From Anaerolineales bacterium (GTDB taxonomy: Bacteria > Chloroflexota > Anaerolineae > 4572-78 > J111), in the NCBI GenBank assembly GCA_012032575.1, contig JAAUSP010000417.1, forward strand, positions 1 to 6,924: a stretch of 6,924 nucleotides of DNA, given 5' to 3'. The position numbers and the translations under genes are program-made. Numbering within the stretch: the first letter of the stretch is position 1; the number at the start of each line of letters is the position of its first letter. The notes under the pieces were generated by a model. That model had not been told where the DNA came from and made no database searches. It saw nothing but the letters and a program-made list of their open reading frames with translations. Shown here piece after piece: positions 1 to 6,048 of the stretch.

Positions 1-1325
1 TTTCTTAAACAAGCTTGAGTTAAGGAATACAACAACGTATCAGGATGGGCAATATTTTCTGCTTGTTCACAATCATTTTCAGCAAGAGTATATTGCTGAA
101 GCGTTTCATTATTTGGCACGAGTCTAATACCTATCCATTGTCGTGCTTGACTACGGTTTATATAGGCTAAAGCAAAATCAGGGTCAAGGGTCAATGTTTG
201 GGAATATGCCTCAATGGCCTCGGCCAATTCGCCTGTATTCCAACCAATATTGGCATAAGCTATGCCTAAGTTGTGAGTCGCGGGCGCTGTCTTTGGTTCA
301 TTGGCTTGAAGAAAGGTGGTTTTTGCTTTTTCATATTGATAAGCAAATAAAAAGCTGTTCCCTTGCATCAGGTAGAGCTCGGCTTTCGTTTTTGGATCTG
401 CCTCTAGAGTGGCAACCGTCCCAAAGGCTTTACCGGCATTCTCATAGTCTCGGCGCAGATACAAACTCATAGCATTGATGGTAAGGAACAATTTAGATTC
501 CTTAACTCCCGTTGCGGTAGGAATCGACCCTGAAATGCTTAGGAACTCCGGCTCATAAACCTCAGGCGCACCTCTGGCCGATAGAATCTCAAAGTTACTG
601 GTCACATTGGTTTGATCGCATTCCCCCCAGATGACCAAATCGGCCTTGTTCTGTTGGCCCTGAAGTCTGGCTTCTTCGCTATTAGCCAAATTCCCTGATA
701 ATTGTTTAATGGATAAGGGCGGATTTAATTCGGAATAGCGGGCTTCCAATTCCTGCGAAATCTGGGCGGTTGTGTCTGGACAGTTGGCGAAACTGGCAAT
801 GGCAATGGTGGTTGTTAACGGGGGGGCCATATCTGGCAGTTCCGGGATAGTTAACTCACCTTCAGCAGGGGTGGGAGTAGAGGGAGGCGAGGAATGACTG
901 CTAATAAAAGTAATCACCATCCATACACTTACTCCCCCAAGAATTAAACCCGGCACGCCCCACTTTAGCATCTGTAATAAAATCTGCTTGGCTGTTCTAG
1001 TTTCTACAACAACCCTTTTTGGCGGCAACTGCTCCTTGGGGTAAGGCGGCTCTTGGGTGCGACTTAGGCCAGAAACAGACTCATCCGGGAAATGGGTTTG
1101 AGTTTTTTCATTGTTCGGAGCAATGGGCTGGGAAACTACCGGGTCTTCATTGCCAATGTTCTCTAATTCGGCTTGTAATTTCGCAATTTCTGCTTCTTGA
1201 TTCTCTATTTCCAGCAGAATATGGGGAGGAGTAAATAACCCAAATGAAGCTTTTTGCTCGTTGAGCTTTTGCAGGTGACGATGGTGAGTTTCGATCAGCT
1301 TTCTTAGATCATCTTGGCGCGACAT
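1..1325 (-). CDS. membrane-anchored TPR protein with helical N-terminal adaptor-like segment, 3' end outside window
   Basis: Translating the minus strand from the ATG at 1325-1323 gives 441 uninterrupted codons to the window edge, so the C-terminus is missing. Residues 1-56 are charged and helical and contain LFTPPHILLEIENQEAEIAK, a style of segment I know from the front of Chloroflexota and cyanobacterial signalling or NTPase proteins (recollection, not a search). Residues 57-115 form a polar Pro-rich linker, and 122-141 (WGVPGLILGGVSVWMVITFI) are one transmembrane helix. After a second Pro/Ser/Thr linker, residues 172-245 (TIAIASF..., ...ADLVIWGE) look like an alpha/beta domain resembling TolB-N/FlgO-type folds. 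From about 278 onward there are TPR-like helical repeats; the clearest is 348-385 (HNLGIAYANIG, AIEAYSQTLTLDP). Likely topology is N-terminus inside and TPRs outside. Protein-protein scaffolding or signalling is an inference; no enzymatic domain is visible. No Shine-Dalgarno sequence precedes the ATG. Confidence 0.85.
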   Translation of the reverse strand, partial: MSRQDDLRKLIETHHRHLQKLNEQKASFGLFTPPHILLEIENQEAEIAKLQAELENIGNEDPVVSQPIAPNNEKTQTHFPDESVSGLSRTQEPPYPKEQLPPKRVVVETRTAKQILLQMLKWGVPGLILGGVSVWMVITFISSHSSPPSTPTPAEGELTIPELPDMAPPLTTTIAIASFANCPDTTAQISQELEARYSELNPPLSIKQLSGNLANSEEARLQGQQNKADLVIWGECDQTNVTSNFEILSARGAPEVYEPEFLSISGSIPTATGVKESKLFLTINAMSLYLRRDYENAGKAFGTVATLEADPKTKAELYLMQGNSFLFAYQYEKAKTTFLQANEPKTAPATHNLGIAYANIGWNTGELAEAIEAYSQTLTLDPDFALAYINRSQARQWIGIRLVPNNETLQQYTLAENDCEQAENIAHPDTLLYSLTQACLR

Positions 1326-1403
1326 AAAGTTTGTGGGATAACACTACGATTTTCTAAATTGGTTCCATCAGGAGGGTAGAAAACTTTAACAGCCTACTAT
1401 TTC

Positions 1404-1409
1404 ATTATA
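1404..1409 (-). promoter_or_regulatory. -10 box for the membrane TPR gene
   Basis: The minus strand reads TATAAT exactly here, about 75-80 bases upstream of the ATG at 1325. The matching -35 is weak (ATGCAA at 17-bp spacing, 3 of 6), so an activator or another sigma factor may be involved. The stretch 1326-1500 otherwise holds no gene that I can support. Confidence 0.45.
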
Positions 1410-1500
1410 TCACTAACGCAGTTACTTTGCATTTTGCGCATGTTTCAGGCGAACTATCAAATTCATCTTTATTCAACTTGTTATTGGACAGGGTATTTCT

Positions 1501-1596
1501 TTACTCCTCTCTCCCCTCCAAATCTCCATCCACCTCCAAATAAATCTGCCGCAGCCGCTCCAGGGTTTCGGGGTCGGCTTCGGCCCCCATGCCGCA
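1501..1596 (-). pseudogene. cobN: detached 3' end of cobN (last ~31 codons plus stop)
   Basis: Read on the minus strand, this stretch encodes [18 protein letters not shown] followed by [12 protein letters not shown] and a TAA stop at 1503-1501. It matches the C-terminus of the large cobN ending at 3335 almost codon for codon: 1501-1595 aligns to 3335-3429 without gaps and with 5 mismatches. Three of these are synonymous; the other two change Trp to Gly and the final Gly to Glu. Homology stops abruptly near 1596, where the promoter region of the toxin-antitoxin operon begins. It cannot be translated as a gene on its own. It is either the displaced original end of cobN after insertion of the neighbouring cassette or a relic of a second cobN copy. 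The excess of third-position changes suggests that the two copies diverged as functional homologues, but five differences are too few to be sure. Confidence 0.85.
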
Positions 1597-1609
1597 GCAT
1601 AAGCTTACG

Positions 1610-1638
1610 TTGCCAAAAAGCACACGTTGTGCTAGATT
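1610..1638 (+). promoter_or_regulatory. promoter of the toxin-antitoxin operon
   Basis: TTGCCA at 1610-1615 (5 of 6 to the -35 consensus) and TAGATT at 1633-1638 (4 of 6 to the -10 consensus) are separated by 17 bp. Transcription would begin at about 1645, which is the first base of the toxin ATG. The mRNA would be leaderless, in agreement with the lack of a Shine-Dalgarno sequence. Confidence 0.5.
1620..1632. promoter_or_regulatory. palindromic operator in the toxin-antitoxin promoter
   Basis: GCACACGTTGTGC is an inverted repeat (GCACA, 3-base centre, TGTGC) lying in the -35/-10 spacer. Ribbon-helix-helix antitoxins usually repress their own operon by binding such palindromes, and this one sits directly before the operon that encodes one. 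Binding here would block RNA polymerase. Confidence 0.5.
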
Positions 1639-1644
1639 TATCTT

Positions 1645-1932
1645 ATGAAATACTTCGCCTGGGATAATGACAAGAACCAGCTATTGAAAGCAGAACGGAA
1701 TATCTCTTTTGAAGAAGTAGTATTTCACATCGAAAAGAAACACCTTTTGGATGTTGTGGAGCATCCCAACCAGGAAAAGTATAAAGGCCAGAAAATCTTT
1801 ATTGTTAACATTGACCAGTATGCCTATCTTGTCCCCTTTGTGGAAAATGAACAGGAAATATTTTTAAAAACGATTATCCCCAGTCGGAAAGCGACGAGGA
1901 AATATCTGCGAGGTCAGGATGACGACGAGTGA
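1645..1932 (+). CDS. BrnT/RelE-like toxin of a type II toxin-antitoxin pair
   Basis: A 95-residue protein. Visible marks are an N-terminal WDNDKN (residues 6-11), ISFEEVVFHIE (20-30), HPNQEKYKGQKIFIVNID (40-57), YLVPFVE (61-67) and FLKTIIPSRKATRKYL (73-88). The WDxxKN...ISFEE opening and the small basic fold resemble BrnT-like members of the RelE/ParE superfamily, whose characterised members act as ribonucleases that halt translation. The C-terminus is acidic (GQDDDE). The gene overlaps the downstream antitoxin by 14 bases, so translation of the two is probably coupled. The ATG at 1645 is chosen because the family motif begins within a few residues and the promoter places transcription start at that base. 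Function is inferred from family resemblance and gene pairing; toxicity is not demonstrated. Confidence 0.8.
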   Translation: MKYFAWDNDKNQLLKAERNISFEEVVFHIEKKHLLDVVEHPNQEKYKGQKIFIVNIDQYAYLVPFVENEQEIFLKTIIPSRKATRKYLRGQDDDE

Positions 1933-2203
1933 GCTAAAGTTAGATATGGAAGAAAAAGAGTTGCTGGCATCTTATGAGGCGGATGAATGGCAATCCGTCG
2001 GCAATTTGGAAAATAAGGCTCAAGCCTACAGCGAATATGCCGCTGCCACCTTCAAAAAAGATAAGCGAGTCAACATTAGAATATCCGGCAAGGATTTAGA
2101 GGCATTGCAAAAACGGGCTTTGGAGGAAGGGCTGCCGTATCAGACCTTAATCGCCAGTGTTTTGCATAAGTTCATTAGTGGGCGTTTAGTGGAACGAGGT
2201 TGA
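1919..2203 (+). CDS. CopG-type ribbon-helix-helix antitoxin
   Basis: A 94-residue protein. Residues 1-45 are acidic and should wrap the toxin (EEKELLASYEADEWQSV). Residues 50-90 (RVNIRISGKDLEALQKRA, then LPYQTLIASVLHKFISGRL) match the strand-helix-helix pattern of CopG/RHH DNA-binding antitoxins. The partner is the toxin immediately upstream; the genes overlap by 14 bases. The ATG at 1919 is preceded by GAGG with a 5-base spacer, a good ribosome site inside the toxin gene, unlike the toxin itself. The protein is expected to neutralise the toxin and repress the operon through the palindrome at 1620-1632. Toxin-first order is less common among type II pairs but normal for BrnT/BrnA-like systems. 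Confidence 0.82.
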   Translation: MTTSELKLDMEEKELLASYEADEWQSVGNLENKAQAYSEYAAATFKKDKRVNIRISGKDLEALQKRALEEGLPYQTLIASVLHKFISGRLVERG

Positions 2204-2244
2204 AAGCCAGATTTCATGCACAAAAGCGAATTATGGCAAACCCC

Positions 2245-2748
2245 TCAAAGCGACTTCGTTGCCCGCACCAGCCTCGGATCGGCGATGACCCTGCCGCCGC
2301 GCACGGTGGCCCCAATCACCAGACCGGCGCTGACCAGGACCATATTTTTGATGATATATTGGCCCTCCAGGGTTGGCGCATAGGGGATGGCGGTGAAAAC
2401 TTCGCCGGGAAATAAAAAGACCGGCGTGATGGTGCCAATCATTTGCATAAACAGCAGCAGCAGCGTGGCCCGCATAAACAGCCCGGTGATTAACCCCAGC
2501 CCAATCAGACATTCCCAGCCGGCCAGCACAGGAATCGAGACGGCGGCGGGGACCAGGCCAAACGTCAGCAGGTCAATGGTTCGAGTCGCCAAATCCTGGG
2601 CCGGGCTGAGGCCGGGAAAAAATTTGAGCAGGCCAAACCAGAAAAATACCAGCCCCAGACTCACCCGCAGCAACATCACCCCATACCGGGCCATCCAAGC
2701 GGTAATGCGCCGGTCCATCCGGTCGAACCATTGGTAGAGTTTATGCAT
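2245..2748 (-). CDS. DoxX-like integral membrane protein
   Basis: A 167-residue protein with four hydrophobic helices at about residues 22-44, 63-90, 94-113 and 131-149. The block LLRVSLGLVFFWFGLLKFFP (26-45) is the usual opening of DoxX/DoxD-like small membrane proteins, and the GWECLIGLGLITGLF and APTLEGQYIIKNMVLVSAGL blocks fit the same group. Family members have been linked to quinone or sulfur redox chemistry and oxidative stress, but no substrate can be named here. The ATG at 2748 has AGAAAGGG a few bases upstream, a clear ribosome site. The gene converges with the antitoxin ending at 2203 (41 bp between stops, no convincing terminator) and diverges from the small ORF and brnA. It is more GC-rich than the TA genes beside it, so it may have a separate origin within the cassette. 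Confidence 0.85.
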   Translation of the reverse strand: MHKLYQWFDRMDRRITAWMARYGVMLLRVSLGLVFFWFGLLKFFPGLSPAQDLATRTIDLLTFGLVPAAVSIPVLAGWECLIGLGLITGLFMRATLLLLFMQMIGTITPVFLFPGEVFTAIPYAPTLEGQYIIKNMVLVSAGLVIGATVRGGRVIADPRLVRATKSL

Positions 2749-2793
2749 ATTTGCCCTTTCTAATTTCTATAACCATGTATACTTTTTCACAAG
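2749..2793. promoter_or_regulatory. divergent promoter region between doxX-like gene and brnA unit
   Basis: An AT-rich gap between divergent genes. On the plus strand TATACT at 2778-2783 (5 of 6 to the -10 consensus) lies about 10 bases before the ATG at 2794, which would give an almost leaderless transcript; no good -35 is seen. On the minus strand TATAGA/TATACA-like hexamers sit upstream of doxX, with TTGTGA as a possible -35. Exact start sites cannot be fixed by eye. Confidence 0.3.
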
Positions 2794-2898
2794 ATGGATG
2801 AAATTATTAAGGGTGACGGGGTGATTGTCAAATATAGTCACTTGACCGACCTGTCAGAGAATTTATACCAGTTATGGGAGAAAGGCCACCAAAAATGA
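2794..2898 (+). CDS. small 34-residue ORF overlapping brnA
   Basis: Reads MDEIIKGDGVIVKYSHLTDL followed by SENLYQLWEKGHQK and a TGA. The stop overlaps the preferred brnA start as ATGA at 2895-2898, the classical arrangement for translational coupling. The upstream in-frame stop at 2770-2772 rules out a longer protein. The sequence has a natural protein look (mixed charged and hydrophobic residues) but I recognise no family; it is too short to be a BrnT toxin and shares no BrnT motif. It could be a coupled small protein, a leader peptide, or chance. No Shine-Dalgarno sequence precedes it. Confidence 0.4.
   Translation: MDEIIKGDGVIVKYSHLTDLSENLYQLWEKGHQK
2842..2869 (+). promoter_or_regulatory. 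possible internal promoter for brnA
   Basis: TTGACC (2842-2847, 5 of 6 to -35 consensus) and TATACC (2864-2869, 4 of 6 to -10 consensus) with a 16-bp spacer would start transcription near 2876, about 19 bases before the ATG at 2895. If real, brnA can be expressed without the upstream small ORF. Confidence 0.3.
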
Positions 2899-3179
2899 AA
2901 CAAGAAGCTACTTTGAACAAATCGCTGACTGATTGGGAGCGAATTGATGCCATGACCGATGAGGAGATTGATTTTTCCGACAGCCCGGAAATCACCCCGG
3001 AAATGTTTGCTAAAGCAGTGGTGCGGCGAGGGTTACAATCCAGGTCGAAAAAAGTACAACTGACCTTACGGGTAGATAGTGATGTAGTCAGTTGGTTTAA
3101 AGAACAAGGGCAAGGGTATCAGTCACGAATTAATGCCCTGTTACGCGCATACATGGAAGCCCACCAGCATAGATCCTAA
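2895..3179 (+). CDS. brnA: BrnA-type antitoxin without a visible toxin partner
   Basis: A 94-residue protein from the ATG at 2895. Residues 11-45 (LTDWERIDAMTDEEIDFSDS, PEITPEMFAKAVVRRG) are the typical acidic toxin-binding part of the BrnA antitoxin family. Residues 54-89 (VQLTLRVDSDVVSWFKEQGQ, GYQSRINALLRAYMEA) form the ribbon-helix-helix DNA-binding part. An in-frame ATG at 2874 would add MGERPPK, but 2895 is preferred: GGGAGAAAGG stands just before it at good spacing and it overlaps the small ORF stop as ATGA. BrnA normally follows brnT; here no BrnT homologue precedes it, only a 34-codon ORF. It may be an orphan antitoxin that silences a toxin elsewhere, a remnant after toxin loss, or a stand-alone repressor. 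It is not a close copy of the antitoxin at 1919-2203. Confidence 0.82.
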   Translation: MKQEATLNKSLTDWERIDAMTDEEIDFSDSPEITPEMFAKAVVRRGLQSRSKKVQLTLRVDSDVVSWFKEQGQGYQSRINALLRAYMEAHQHRS

Positions 3180-3215
3180 CCTGGACGAGCCACCTTCGGC
3201 CAAACAGGATTTTTC

Positions 3216-3274
3216 GCCACGAATTACACGAATTTTCACTAAATTTATTTGTGTTAATTCGTGCAATTCGTGGC
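3216..3274. repeat. long imperfect palindrome between brnA and cobN
   Basis: The left arm GCCACGAATTACACGAATT (3216-3234) pairs with the right arm 3256-3274, one mismatch over 19 bp, around an AT-rich centre of about 20 bases. Each arm itself contains a near-duplication of CACGAATT. Palindromes of this wording are, in my recollection, dispersed in many environmental bacterial genomes. No T-run follows either arm, so it is not a classical terminator, although it lies between convergent genes and could still stall transcription or protect mRNA ends. Confidence 0.75.
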
Positions 3275-3292
3275 AAAGTTCTTGCTCAATGG

Positions 3293-3320
3293 GCAAGGAC
3301 GCAACTGCTAAGGCACTAAG
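3293..3320. repeat. degenerate heptamer repeat tract
   Basis: Four 7-bp units, GCAAGGA CGCAACT GCTAAGG CACTAAG, lie in the intergenic DNA before the cobN stop. They resemble the heptamer tracts inside cobN in period though not in sequence. Confidence 0.45.
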
Positions 3321-3334
3321 CCAAGTGTGTTTTC

Positions 3335-3429
3335 TTACCCCTCTCGCCCCTCCAAATCTCCATCCACCTCCAAATAAATCTGCCGTAGCCGCTCCAGGGT
3401 TTCCGGGTCGGCTTCGGCCCACATGCCGC
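3335..3429. repeat. direct repeat of the cobN 3' end (second copy at 1501-1595)
   Basis: This is the functional-side copy of the ~95-bp repeat, covering the last 31 codons and TAA stop of the large cobN. It is 90 of 95 identical to 1501-1595, ungapped, and in the same orientation. A few bases beyond the stop may also match with a one-base shift. Confidence 0.9.
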
Positions 3430-5659
3430 GCTGGGCCGCTTCGAGCAGCCGCTCGCTGATGCTTTGCAGCGCCCAGGGATTGCTCTGGCGGAAAAATTCC
3501 TGCATAGCCGGGTCGAGGGCATAGGTTTGGGCCGTTTGCTCGTACATCCAATCGTCAACCACCTGGGCGGTGGCGTCGTAGCCAAAGAGATAATCCACGG
3601 TGGCGGCCAGTTCCAGCGCGCCCTTGTAGCCGTGCCGCTGGATGCTGGCAATCCACTTGGGGTTGACCACCCGGCTGCGGAAAACCCGGTGGGCTTCGTG
3701 CTGCAATGTGCGGACCTCGGCTCGCTCCGGGTTGCTGTTGTCGCCAAAATAGCTCTTGGGATTGCGCCCGTTCAGCGCCCGGATGCTGGCGATCATGCCG
3801 CCGTGATATTGCAGGTAATCGTCGCTGTCAAAAATATCGTGCTCGCGGTTGTCCTGATTTTTGACCGCCACCTGCACCCCGCTCAAAATCGTTTTGAACT
3901 CCCCGCGGGCGTCGTCGCCGTAAACCTGCTGCCCATAGGCATAGCCGCCCCAGTTGACATAAGCCTGGGCCAGGTCGGCCTCATCCTGCCAGTTTTGCTG
4001 GTGGATCAGCGGCAAAATCCCGGCCCCATACGCGCCCGGCTTGCTGCCAAAAATCCGAAAAGCGGCCCTCCGTCCGGCCTCGGCGTCGGCGCGACCGGCG
4101 GCAATTTGCTTCGCCAAATCGTGCAGATAATGCTTGCGGACAAAATTCTGCTCGGTCGGCTCGTCGAGAGCGGCCACCAGTTGGACCGCTTTATCCATCA
4201 GCTCGATCAACTGCGGAAAGGCATCCCGGAAAAAGCCGCTGATGCGCATAAGCACGTCAATCCGGGGCCGGCCCAATTCGGCCAGCGGGATGACCGCCAC
4301 ATCCATCACCCGGCGGCTCTCGACCTGCCACACCGGGCGGACTCCCAGCAGGGCCAGACATTGAGCGATGTCGTCACCGTGGGTGCGCATGGCGCTGGTC
4401 CCCCAGATGCTCAGGCCGACGCTCTCAGGATAAGCCTGCTCCTCGGCCTGGTAGCGGGCAATCAGCTCATCGGCCAGTTGCCCGCCGACCCGCCAGGCGG
4501 CCTGGCTGGGGATCGCCTGCGGGTCAACCGCGTAAAAGTTGCGCCCGGTCGGCAAAATATGGGCCATCCCCCGCGTCGGCGCACCGGCAGGACCCGCCGG
4601 CACATACCCTCCATCGAGCGCGTGGAGCAGGTTGTCAATCTCATCGCCGTTCCGCCGGATGAGGGGGACGAGGGTGAGGGAGATGAAGGAGAGGATATTT
4701 ACGATTTTGATGCGTGATGCGTGATGCGTGATGCGTGATACGTGAGGGGGGTGAGGGTCGCCGAGAACAGAGTCAATGGCTGCATCAATTTTAGAAGGAT
4801 CAAAATTGGCGGCTTCAAGCTGTTGTAAGAGACGTAGAGTTAAATCATCAATTACCTCAATGACATCCGCATGAGTGACACAGACCCGCGCTGAATCTCC
4901 AATCTCGAATCTCCAATCTCCAATCTCTAATCTCTTTCCCCGATTCGCCAGCAGCTCATCCAGATCAAACCCCAACCATGCCGCGATTTCGGCCCGCAGG
5001 CTGGGAATATCGCCGTTGGGGATGCGGGTCAGGGCGCGCAGCAAACTGCACAACTGGTCGCCCTCGGGGATGTGGCCCAGGATGTGCAGGCCATCGCGGA
5101 TTTGCAGGCTGCCGAGTTCGCACAGGTAGCCGTCCATGTCCTCCAGCAAATGCGAAAAGTCAACCGCATTCATTTCGGCCAGGGTCAGCGGCGTACCATC
5201 GTCGGTGTAGGAGCCGTCCCACTCGTGGGCGTGGTCGCCGTGGTCAACAAAACGCATCATCTCGGCGATGTCCCGATCCAGGTTGGCCTTTTGCATCAAC
5301 TGCCAGATTTGCTGCTGGATCAGCGGCAGCTTGGCCGGGTCCATCTGCTCGACCTGGTAATATTCGTCCACCAGTTGGGTCAGCATAGCCAGTTCGCCGT
5401 AGACTTCGGCGCTGGTCATGGGTGGGATCATGTGGTCCACCACGGCGGCGTGAGCGCGGCGTTTGGCCTGCGCCCCCTCGCCGGGGTTGTTGATGATAAA
5501 GGATAGATCAGCGGCAAATCGGCCAGAAAAGCGTCGGGGTAACAATCCAGGCTCAAGCCGACGCCCTTGCCGGGCAGCCACTCCAGCGTGCCGTGTTTGC
5601 CCATGTGGACAACCGCATCCGCGCCCCAGCCGCCCTCGGCTTGCGGCGTCGCCAGCCAT
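3335..5659 (-). CDS. cobN: CobN fragment 4 (C-terminal two thirds)
   Basis: The frame is open from 5659 but matches CobN only from about residue 54 ([20 protein letters not shown], near 5500) to the end at residue 774. Blocks in order are LANRG with the in-frame heptamer insert [29 protein letters not shown] with the insert [70 protein letters not shown] substrate region, [60 protein letters not shown] and the C-terminal [20 protein letters not shown]. No break is seen within this part. Its last 31 codons are the repeat also found at 1501-1595. Confidence 0.88.
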   Translation of the reverse strand: MAGDAASRGRLGRGCGCPHGQTRHAGVAARQGRRLEPGLLPRRFSGRFAADLSFIINNPGEGAQAKRRAHAAVVDHMIPPMTSAEVYGELAMLTQLVDEYYQVEQMDPAKLPLIQQQIWQLMQKANLDRDIAEMMRFVDHGDHAHEWDGSYTDDGTPLTLAEMNAVDFSHLLEDMDGYLCELGSLQIRDGLHILGHIPEGDQLCSLLRALTRIPNGDIPSLRAEIAAWLGFDLDELLANRGKRLEIGDWRFEIGDSARVCVTHADVIEVIDDLTLRLLQQLEAANFDPSKIDAAIDSVLGDPHPPHVSRITHHASRIKIVNILSFISLTLVPLIRRNGDEIDNLLHALDGGYVPAGPAGAPTRGMAHILPTGRNFYAVDPQAIPSQAAWRVGGQLADELIARYQAEEQAYPESVGLSIWGTSAMRTHGDDIAQCLALLGVRPVWQVESRRVMDVAVIPLAELGRPRIDVLMRISGFFRDAFPQLIELMDKAVQLVAALDEPTEQNFVRKHYLHDLAKQIAAGRADAEAGRRAAFRIFGSKPGAYGAGILPLIHQQNWQDEADLAQAYVNWGGYAYGQQVYGDDARGEFKTILSGVQVAVKNQDNREHDIFDSDDYLQYHGGMIASIRALNGRNPKSYFGDNSNPERAEVRTLQHEAHRVFRSRVVNPKWIASIQRHGYKGALELAATVDYLFGYDATAQVVDDWMYEQTAQTYALDPAMQEFFRQSNPWALQSISERLLEAAQRGMWAEADPETLERLRQIYLEVDGDLEGREG
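4711..4745. repeat. heptamer repeat TGCGTGA x5 inside cobN
   Basis: Four perfect TGCGTGA units and a fifth, TACGTGA. Read on the cobN strand they encode [11 protein letters not shown], a low-complexity peptide absent from ordinary CobN proteins, in frame. The flanking G-rich stretch 4663-4696 also looks repeat-derived and encodes [13 protein letters not shown]. Confidence 0.85.
4894..4935. repeat. heptamer repeat AATCTCN x6 inside cobN
   Basis: Six consecutive 7-bp units, AATCTCC, AATCTCG, AATCTCC, AATCTCC, AATCTCT and AATCTCT. Six units are 42 bp, so the frame is kept; on the cobN strand they encode [13 protein letters not shown] just after the conserved LANRGK block. Confidence 0.88.
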
Positions 5660-6048
5660 TTGTACAGGGCGTAATAGTTGTGCGTCGGCGGCAGTTCGGG
5701 CGTGTGGTAGATGGCATCGGGGTCCATATTGTACCCACGCGGCGGCTGCAACGCGACAAAAACATTGCCCAAATCCAACCCGGCCAGAGCAATGAAAGGA
5801 TGAACGCTGCGCGTGAAGGATGAAGGCGGAAAGTTCTTCACTTCATCCTTCATCCTTCCGCCTTCCGCCTTTGGATAATGGACGTAGGCTTCACCCGGCG
5901 GGGCCTGCCACTGCTGCTGCATGCGGGTTTGCTGGGAGCCGGTCAGTTGGTCAAACCAGCGGGCGTATGTGGGCACAGGCACTCGACCGGCGGCGCGGGC
6001 CAGTTGGCTTTCGGTCAGGCGCTCAACATCGTAGGAGCAGCGAATCAA
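5428..6048 (-). CDS. cobN: CobN fragment 3 with the [14 protein letters not shown] motif
   Basis: Carries [20 protein letters not shown], the in-frame heptamer insert [20 protein letters not shown], then [35 protein letters not shown] and [14 protein letters not shown], the histidine-rich core conserved in CobN and BchH. It follows the family through [10 protein letters not shown], then reads LSSTTPARG out of frame to a stop at 5430-5428. A missing T in CCTTTATC at about 5498-5501 would restore [11 protein letters not shown]. Confidence 0.82.
   Translation of the reverse strand: MIRCSYDVERLTESQLARAAGRVPVPTYARWFDQLTGSQQTRMQQQWQAPPGEAYVHYPKAEGGRMKDEVKNFPPSSFTRSVHPFIALAGLDLGNVFVALQPPRGYNMDPDAIYHTPELPPTHNYYALYKWLATPQAEGGWGADAVVHMGKHGTLEWLPGKGVGLSLDCYPDAFLADLPLIYPLSSTTPARGRRPNAALTPPWWTT
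5814..5868. repeat. inverted repeat with heptamers CTTCATC/CTTCCGC inside cobN
   Basis: Units CTTCATC x2 and CTTCCGC x2 fill 5841-5868. The left side, TGAAGGATGAAG at 5814-5825, is the perfect 12-bp inverse of 5841-5852, so a hairpin with a 15-base loop can form. It encodes the in-frame insert around [17 protein letters not shown] before the conserved [18 protein letters not shown] block. Confidence 0.8.

Larger units (their letters stand above)
1501..3429. mobile_element. candidate cassette bounded by cobN 3'-end direct repeats
   Basis: Two ~95-bp direct repeats (1501-1595 and 3335-3429) enclose a toxin-antitoxin operon, a doxX-like gene, a solitary antitoxin gene and repeat DNA. Elements that use the 3' end of a gene as attachment site leave this signature: the interrupted gene keeps a rebuilt end and the old end sits at the far side. 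No integrase, transposase or terminal inverted repeat is visible inside, so this is a structural inference. The element could be a deletion derivative mobilised in trans, or the repeats could come from homologous recombination. Confidence 0.35.

Noticed and set aside
143..472. 109-codon plus-strand open frame
   Set aside because: It is antisense to the TPR gene, whose 441-codon minus frame is continuous and protein-like.
1434..1667. Plus-strand open frame across the cobN fragment
   Set aside because: It is the reverse complement of the cobN 3' relic and runs into the toxin start; no ribosome site or family resemblance.
2231..2512. Second minus-strand frame inside the doxX-like gene
   Set aside because: The frame at 2245-2748 has the four membrane helices, family blocks and a ribosome site; this one is a shadow.
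3216..3274. Rho-independent terminator
   Set aside because: The stem is AT-rich and neither side is followed by a T-run.
1501..3429. Composite transposon or insertion sequence
   Set aside because: No transposase or terminal inverted repeats are present; the flanking repeats are the end of a gene, which fits a gene-end insertion or recombination better.
3464..4717. 417-codon open frame on the plus strand
   Set aside because: It is antisense to cobN, where the minus frame shows CobN family blocks throughout; a GC-rich gene often leaves the opposite strand open.
4894..4935. CRISPR-like array
   Set aside because: The units are 7 bp with no spacers, so these are short tandem repeats.
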